64,000 nt of DNA. It comes from Rathayibacter_A sp036510655. Its GTDB lineage: Bacteria > Actinomycetota > Actinomycetes > Actinomycetales > Microbacteriaceae. Below are positions 60,147 to 64,000 of the stretch, piece by piece. Both the position numbers and the translations under genes were made by a program. Position 1 is the stretch's first letter. The number at the start of each line of letters is the position of its first letter. The stretch is from the NCBI GenBank assembly GCA_036510655.1, contig DATCDQ010000055.1:51192-115191 (forward strand), in the 5' to 3' direction. The notes beneath the pieces are model-generated. The model searched no databases and was not told the origin of the DNA. It was given only the letters and a program-made list of their open reading frames with translations.

Positions 60147-61466
60147 GTGCTCCTCTGCTTCACCTCGAATCACCACACCGCCCGATTCGACTTCCTCGAA
60201 CGGCTCGAGCGGCACGCCGACGCGGTCACCGTAGCGCTGGGCAATTACCCCGAACTGATCGACGGCAGCATCGTGCTGGCCACGTGCAACCGCTTTGAGA
60301 CCTATCTCGATATCCACGAACAGGGCAACTCAGCCCGAACCGCAGCGATCGAGACCGTCATCGACGCGATCAGCACTGCTTCGCAGATCGCGCCGGAGGA
60401 GTTGCGTGAGGCCAGCACCGTGATTGCAGACCACCGTGTCGCACAGCATCTGTTTGCCGTCTCGAGCGGACTGGAATCCATCGTCGTCGGGGAGACCGAA
60501 ATCGCCGGCCAGGTGCGCCGCGCCCTGCACACCGCGCGTGCTGCGGGCACCGTAACGAGCGACCTCGAGCGACTGTTCCAGAACGCATCTCGCACCTCGC
60601 GCGGAGTAAAGAACAACACAGGGATCGCGAGTGCGGGTCGTTCGATCGTGCGCCTCGCACTTGAACTCGCAGCAAGCCGGATCACCGACTGGGCAGAAGC
60701 CCGAGTGCTGCTCGTCGGCACGGGCGCGTACGCGGGCGCGAGCCTGGCAGCGTTGCGCGATCGCGGCGCAGCGGACATCCGCGTTTTCTCACGCACCGGC
60801 CGCGCGGAGAAGTTCGCTGCGAGCCACGGCATCGTCGCGGTTCCGATCGCCGGCCTTGTGGATGCTGTCGCCGGGACCGACTTGATTGTCACGTGTAGCG
60901 TCGCCCCCACCGTCATCCTCGACCGACCGACGCTGGAGGCCGCGGCGCAGGTTCCCGGCGCCATGCAGCACCGGTTGATCATCGACCTGGGCCTGCCCCG
61001 CAATGTCGATCCCACTGTGGTGCAGGTCGCGGGCGTCGAACTGCTCGATCTGGAGACAATCAGCCTGCACGCACCCATCGAGGAGCTGGGGGCAGAGGCG
61101 GATGCCCGCGCTATCGTCGGCGAGGCGGCCGCCGCTTTCGCCGCGCGAACCGCCGACCAGCCGGTCGAGCCGGCGCTGGTGGCGCTTCGCTCACATGTGT
61201 TCGGCGTGCTCGATGCCGAGATCGAACGGTTACGAGCGCACAGCGGCGGGGCAGGCGACACGGCACAGACCGAAGCCGCGCTGCGCCACCTGGTCGGGGT
61301 GCTGCTGCACACGCCATCCGTTCGAGCGCGCGAGTTGGCGCGCGGCGGAGAAGCCGACACGTTCATTTCCGGTGCGCGAGCGGTCTTCGGCGTCGAGGTT
61401 GACGCTGCGCCGGCGACCGCCACTGCACGCCTGCACGCGGTCGAGAGTGGTCAAGAGGCCTCCTAG
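60147..61466 (+). CDS. hemA: Glutamyl-tRNA reductase
   Basis: 439 residues. LATCNRFE places the catalytic Cys at 47, HLFAVSSGLESIVVGETEI is the conserved helix, LLVGTGAYAGASLAALRDRG binds NADPH, and the C-terminal helical dimerisation domain includes RLRAHSGGAGDTAQTEAALRHL. The start is GTG at 60147 (LLCFTSNHHTARFDFLERL matches the family). First enzyme of haem synthesis; it is separated from, and divergent to, the other haem genes. Confidence 0.95.
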   Translation: MLLCFTSNHHTARFDFLERLERHADAVTVALGNYPELIDGSIVLATCNRFETYLDIHEQGNSARTAAIETVIDAISTASQIAPEELREASTVIADHRVAQHLFAVSSGLESIVVGETEIAGQVRRALHTARAAGTVTSDLERLFQNASRTSRGVKNNTGIASAGRSIVRLALELAASRITDWAEARVLLVGTGAYAGASLAALRDRGAADIRVFSRTGRAEKFAASHGIVAVPIAGLVDAVAGTDLIVTCSVAPTVILDRPTLEAAAQVPGAMQHRLIIDLGLPRNVDPTVVQVAGVELLDLETISLHAPIEELGAEADARAIVGEAAAAFAARTADQPVEPALVALRSHVFGVLDAEIERLRAHSGGAGDTAQTEAALRHLVGVLLHTPSVRARELARGGEADTFISGARAVFGVEVDAAPATATARLHAVESGQEAS

Positions 61467-61540
61467 AAAGATGTAGCCTCGAACCACGCCTTTCGGTGTT
61501 GAGTTAACCAGTGTTGCTGAGGCGAGAGGACGGCGCGGCA

Positions 61541-62167
61541 ATGACCGACACACCCACGCAGACCAGCGAGCGGGCCGATGAATCGCTGCCGTACCTGCCC
61601 TGCGAGCTGATCACCAAGAGGCTGGTTCTTCGTCCACTGACCAAGGACGACCTCGACTCGATGCACGCCGCGTACCAGAAGCGCAAAGCAGTCGTGCGCT
61701 ACCTTCGCTGGGAGGTGCACGACCACGACGAGCCGTCGAAGAACCTGGTGAAGCGCCTGGCGATGGAGCAACTCAGGGACGACGGCGATGGACTCATCTA
61801 CTCCGTCGAACTGCCGGAAGCTGACGGCGAGCACAACCGGTCGATCGGCGACGTCAGCGTGTTTCTGAAGAGCAAAGCGGATGCGCAGTTCGAAGTCGGC
61901 TGGGTCTTCCATCCGTCGGCCCATGGACACGGCTTCGCCACCGAGGCGGCGCATGCGCTGCTCGACCTGTGCTTCAACACGCTCGGCGCACACCGGGTCT
62001 TCGCCGAATTGGATGCCAGGAATGAGACATCCGCTCGCCTGTGCGAGCTCGTCGGGATGCGCCAAGAAGCGCTGCTGCGCGAGCGCGAACTCGTCGACGG
62101 TGAGTGGCACGACATGGCGATCTACGCGGTGCTCGACTCGGAGTACCACCCTCCGGTGGTCGAGTAG
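61541..62167 (+). CDS. GNAT-family N-acetyltransferase (RimJ/RimL-like)
   Basis: 208 residues. LITKRLVLRPLTKDDLDSMHAAYQ begins the fold, GDVSVFLKSKADAQFEVGWVFHPSAHGHGFATEAAHALLD contains the acetyl-CoA loop (GHGFATE), and AHRVFAELDARNETSARLCELVGM is motif B. It probably acetylates an amino group of a small molecule or ribosomal protein. Its last residues (PPVVE) and stop are encoded by the start of a dispersed repeat. The ATG at 61541 is preferred to a TTG at 61511. Confidence 0.87.
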   Translation: MTDTPTQTSERADESLPYLPCELITKRLVLRPLTKDDLDSMHAAYQKRKAVVRYLRWEVHDHDEPSKNLVKRLAMEQLRDDGDGLIYSVELPEADGEHNRSIGDVSVFLKSKADAQFEVGWVFHPSAHGHGFATEAAHALLDLCFNTLGAHRVFAELDARNETSARLCELVGMRQEALLRERELVDGEWHDMAIYAVLDSEYHPPVVE

Positions 62168-62277
62168 CGCGCGAGCGCATCCGTGCCGGTGGTCGAGTAG
62201 CGAGGAACGAGCGTATCGAGACCGTCGCCCGCCAGCGCCCCGTTGGTCGAGTAGCTAGGTACGAGCGTATCGAGACC
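62155..62277. repeat. Three copies of the dispersed GGTCGAGTAGC element
   Basis: Copies start at 62155 (partial), 62188 and 62242. The two full ones run GGTCGAGTAGC to GTATCGAGACC over about 36 bp, in the same orientation. The first supplies the GNAT stop codon. A fourth, partial copy (GGTGGCCGAGTAGCGAGGAAC) is at 62551-62571. They match the 24041 element. Confidence 0.9.
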
Positions 62278-62452
62278 CGTATCAATCGCGCGTATCCGGT
62301 CGCTTAGCGTTACAGCACCCGATCATCACCGGACCGAATTCAGGCTGAACCGACCCCCAAAGACGTTGCGACCCCGCACCCGTTGCTCCAGCCTGAATGC
62401 GGTACCCACGTGCGGCGAAGTCGCGGCCGCGCAGCCGCTCGTCGCGGATTCC

Positions 62453-62520
62453 ATGTGCCCGTTTTCACTTTTTCGAATCCGGCTTATATAGGGCGGATTC
62501 GAAATAGCGAAAACGCACAT
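62453..62520. repeat. Long imperfect hairpin
   Basis: The left arm (62453-62481) and the right arm (62494-62520) are complementary at 25 of 27 aligned positions, with one 2-nt bulge. The arms contain ATGTGC, GTTTTC and TTTCGAATCCG. The 12-nt loop is GCTTATATAGGG. A second inverted pair (ATTCAGGCTG at 62338, CAGCCTGAAT at 62390) lies to the left. The 459-bp gap 62168-62626 otherwise holds no gene. Confidence 0.8.
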
Positions 62521-62566
62521 ATTGTTGCCGCGGCGGACGCCGTCGATACCGGTGGCCGAGTAGCGA

Positions 62567-62592
62567 GGAACAAGGAACAAGGAACAAGGAAC
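62567..62592. repeat. 7-bp tandem repeat (GGAACAA)
   Basis: Three full units of GGAACAA and a partial fourth extend the end of a partial dispersed repeat copy, an apparent slippage tract near the stop of the flavin oxidase gene. Confidence 0.85.
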
Positions 62593-62626
62593 GACGAATG
62601 GGCGCACCAAGACTCGCAAGCTCCCC

Positions 62627-64000
62627 TCAATACCCCTGCGGCTGAGTGAACAGTCCGTTCGGATCGTACTTCTGCGCGATCCGTTTGAGTCGCGCAGCGT
62701 TGTCGCCGAAATACGCTGTGGCAGGATCTGTCAGCGTCGCATCCGCATAGTTGACATACGCGCTTTGGCCCCAGTACGGCGTCATCGCGGTGCGGGAACC
62801 GCGCACATAGCCGAAGTACGGGGCGGGGTCGGCACCGACGGCGAACGTCGACGTGTACTGCACCGTCATCAGCGCCTTGCGGTGCACGAACGCGGTCGCA
62901 TCGGGGGCGAGCGCCGCGACCGCGCCACCGAGCGCATCCATGGAGATCCCGCCCTCTGTCATGCCCGGCACGGCTTGCGCTGCCTGCACCTGGGCAAGTA
63001 GTGCGGCGATTCCCGCGCTGCTCAGCGGCTGGTATGCGACGTGCGACGTGTTCGCGAACGGTTCGCGAGTCAGTGCACCCCCGGGGCCGGTGTTGCACTG
63101 CGCGATCGGCGTGTTCCCGCAGCCGGCGTAGCGCATCATTGCGGCCAGGTAGCTGCGGGTGTTGACATCCTTTTCGCTGGGCGCGCCGTCGATCGCCGCA
63201 AGAAACGGGGCGAACTGGGCGTCGAGTGCGCCCGGATCGCCGATCCAGGTGCCGGACATCGAAATGTCAGGGCCACCCGCATGACTCTGGCCGCCCAGTA
63301 GTTTGAGCGTCGCCCACAGTTTCGGGTCTGCTGCGGGCGCCCAGCTCTGCCACGCCGCGATGACGGATGCTGCTGCGGTCATCGGCCAACTCAGGTAGAA
63401 CATCGTCACCTGTGGTGCGGGCCGGGTGGCGTAGGTGAGCGCGGTGACAACGCCCAGGTGCCCACCCCCACCGCCCCGACAGGCCCAGTACAGGTCCGCG
63501 TCGGTGTTGGCATTCACAGTGCGTGTCTTGCCGTCTGCAGTGACGATCTGCCCTTCGGTGAGCGCATCGCAGGTGAGCCCGAACGCGCGCACGAGCACGC
63601 CGACGCCGCCACCCAGGGTCAGGCCGGCCGCTCCGACCGTTGCGCACGAGCCGCCGGCGAGCGCACGGCCCGCATTCCCGAGGCTTGAGTACACCTGGGC
63701 CAAAGAGGCGCCGGCACCCACCGTAGCGGTGCCGTCCGCGGCGACCGTCACCTGGTTCAGCCCACTCGTGTCGATCACCAGTGACGACGGCATCCCGGTT
63801 CCGGATGCCCCGCCAGAGGACCAGCCCGGGTAGCTGTGCCCACCGGCACGAAGCGCGAGCGGCACGCGGTACTTCGTGGCGAAGGCGAGCCCGGCGGCAA
63901 CATCGGCTGCGGATGCTGCGGCCAAGACCGCAAGCGGTTGCGCGTTGTCGTAATTCGGATTCTGGGTCAGTTTGGCCTGATCGTAACCGGCTTGACCCGG
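62627..64000 (-). CDS. FAD-linked oxidase, BBE-like (bicovalent flavin type), 5' end beyond the window
   Basis: At least 457 residues; the frame continues to the right edge. LALRAGGHSYPGWSSG holds the histidine that usually binds FAD covalently, and GGSCATVGAAGLTLGGGVGVL holds the Cys of 6-S-cysteinyl attachment, so bicovalent flavin is likely. YGFTCD-type text appears as FGLTCDALTEGQIVTADG, and the C-terminal berberine bridge region ends YFGDNAARLKRIAQKYDPNGLFTQPQGY. Members oxidise sugars or alkaloid-like compounds. A Tat or Sec signal would be beyond the edge. Confidence 0.88.
   Translation of the reverse strand, partial: PGQAGYDQAKLTQNPNYDNAQPLAVLAAASAADVAAGLAFATKYRVPLALRAGGHSYPGWSSGGASGTGMPSSLVIDTSGLNQVTVAADGTATVGAGASLAQVYSSLGNAGRALAGGSCATVGAAGLTLGGGVGVLVRAFGLTCDALTEGQIVTADGKTRTVNANTDADLYWACRGGGGGHLGVVTALTYATRPAPQVTMFYLSWPMTAAASVIAAWQSWAPAADPKLWATLKLLGGQSHAGGPDISMSGTWIGDPGALDAQFAPFLAAIDGAPSEKDVNTRSYLAAMMRYAGCGNTPIAQCNTGPGGALTREPFANTSHVAYQPLSSAGIAALLAQVQAAQAVPGMTEGGISMDALGGAVAALAPDATAFVHRKALMTVQYTSTFAVGADPAPYFGYVRGSRTAMTPYWGQSAYVNYADATLTDPATAYFGDNAARLKRIAQKYDPNGLFTQPQGY

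Overview
The window comes from a high-GC Gram-positive bacterium, most likely an actinobacterium of the Microbacteriaceae type. The evidence is the GC-rich codon use, frequent GTG starts with 4-nt ATGA/GTGA gene overlaps, a haem gene set containing hemQ (coproporphyrin-dependent route), CarD, a PcaDC fusion protein, and a dispersed GGTCGAGTAGC...GTATCGAGACC repeat that I associate from memory with this family (not verified here).

Left part (1-9 kb): the 5' end of an aldehyde dehydrogenase, a fatty acid desaturase, a chimeric ORF joining the start of an amidohydrolase to the back half of a type I restriction HsdR subunit, a small ABM monooxygenase, a truncated beta-propeller gene, an HxlR regulator with two oxidoreductases, and an MFS transporter divergent from an IclR regulator.

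Aromatic catabolism island (9.0-26.2 kb). (i) A PDR-type ferredoxin reductase plus a CYP199-like P450, probably a para-alkoxybenzoate O-demethylase. (ii) A second ring-cleavage module: FAH, ACMSD-like amidohydrolase, flavin monooxygenase, cyclase-family hydrolase and FAH on the minus strand, and LysR plus a two-domain extradiol dioxygenase on the plus strand. Two related LysR-type sites flank the LysR gene. (iii) The beta-ketoadipate set on the minus strand: an IclR regulator, pobA, pcaH, pcaG, pcaB, pcaDC, pcaF. O-demethylation in (i) would supply 4-hydroxybenzoate for (iii). The substrate of (ii) cannot be named from sequence. pcaIJ is not in the window.

Middle (26.5-44.5 kb): TrhO, a CPA1 Na+/H+ antiporter, an LssY-C membrane protein, a PLP decarboxylase, an ABC export pair, a Nudix protein, then about 700 bp of decayed toxin-antitoxin genes (a MazF with an in-frame stop, YefM and YoeB remnants). 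These are followed by an NmrA-like gene with a 27-codon Rossmann leader ORF, a YhdH/AcuI-like reductase, DUF1304, an FAD oxidoreductase, and a ROK regulator with a xylose-type ABC importer that has a strong hairpin after the binding-protein gene.

Right part (44.6-64 kb): haem genes on the minus strand, in transcription order hemE, hemY, (YtxH-like, holin-like, DUF3618, TetR, CarD), hemQ, hemH, hemC, hemD, hemB, hemL. hemA lies on the opposite strand behind an array of 14-bp palindromic repeats. Between hemA and hemE are an SDR, an XRE regulator overlapping a PIN-domain toxin-like gene, and a lipoprotein. The end holds a GNAT gene whose last codons lie in a dispersed repeat, a repeat-rich intergenic region with a 27-bp-class hairpin, and a partial BBE-type flavin oxidase. 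No rRNA, tRNA or CRISPR was seen. Short exact tandem duplications (7-19 bp) recur in genes and spacers.
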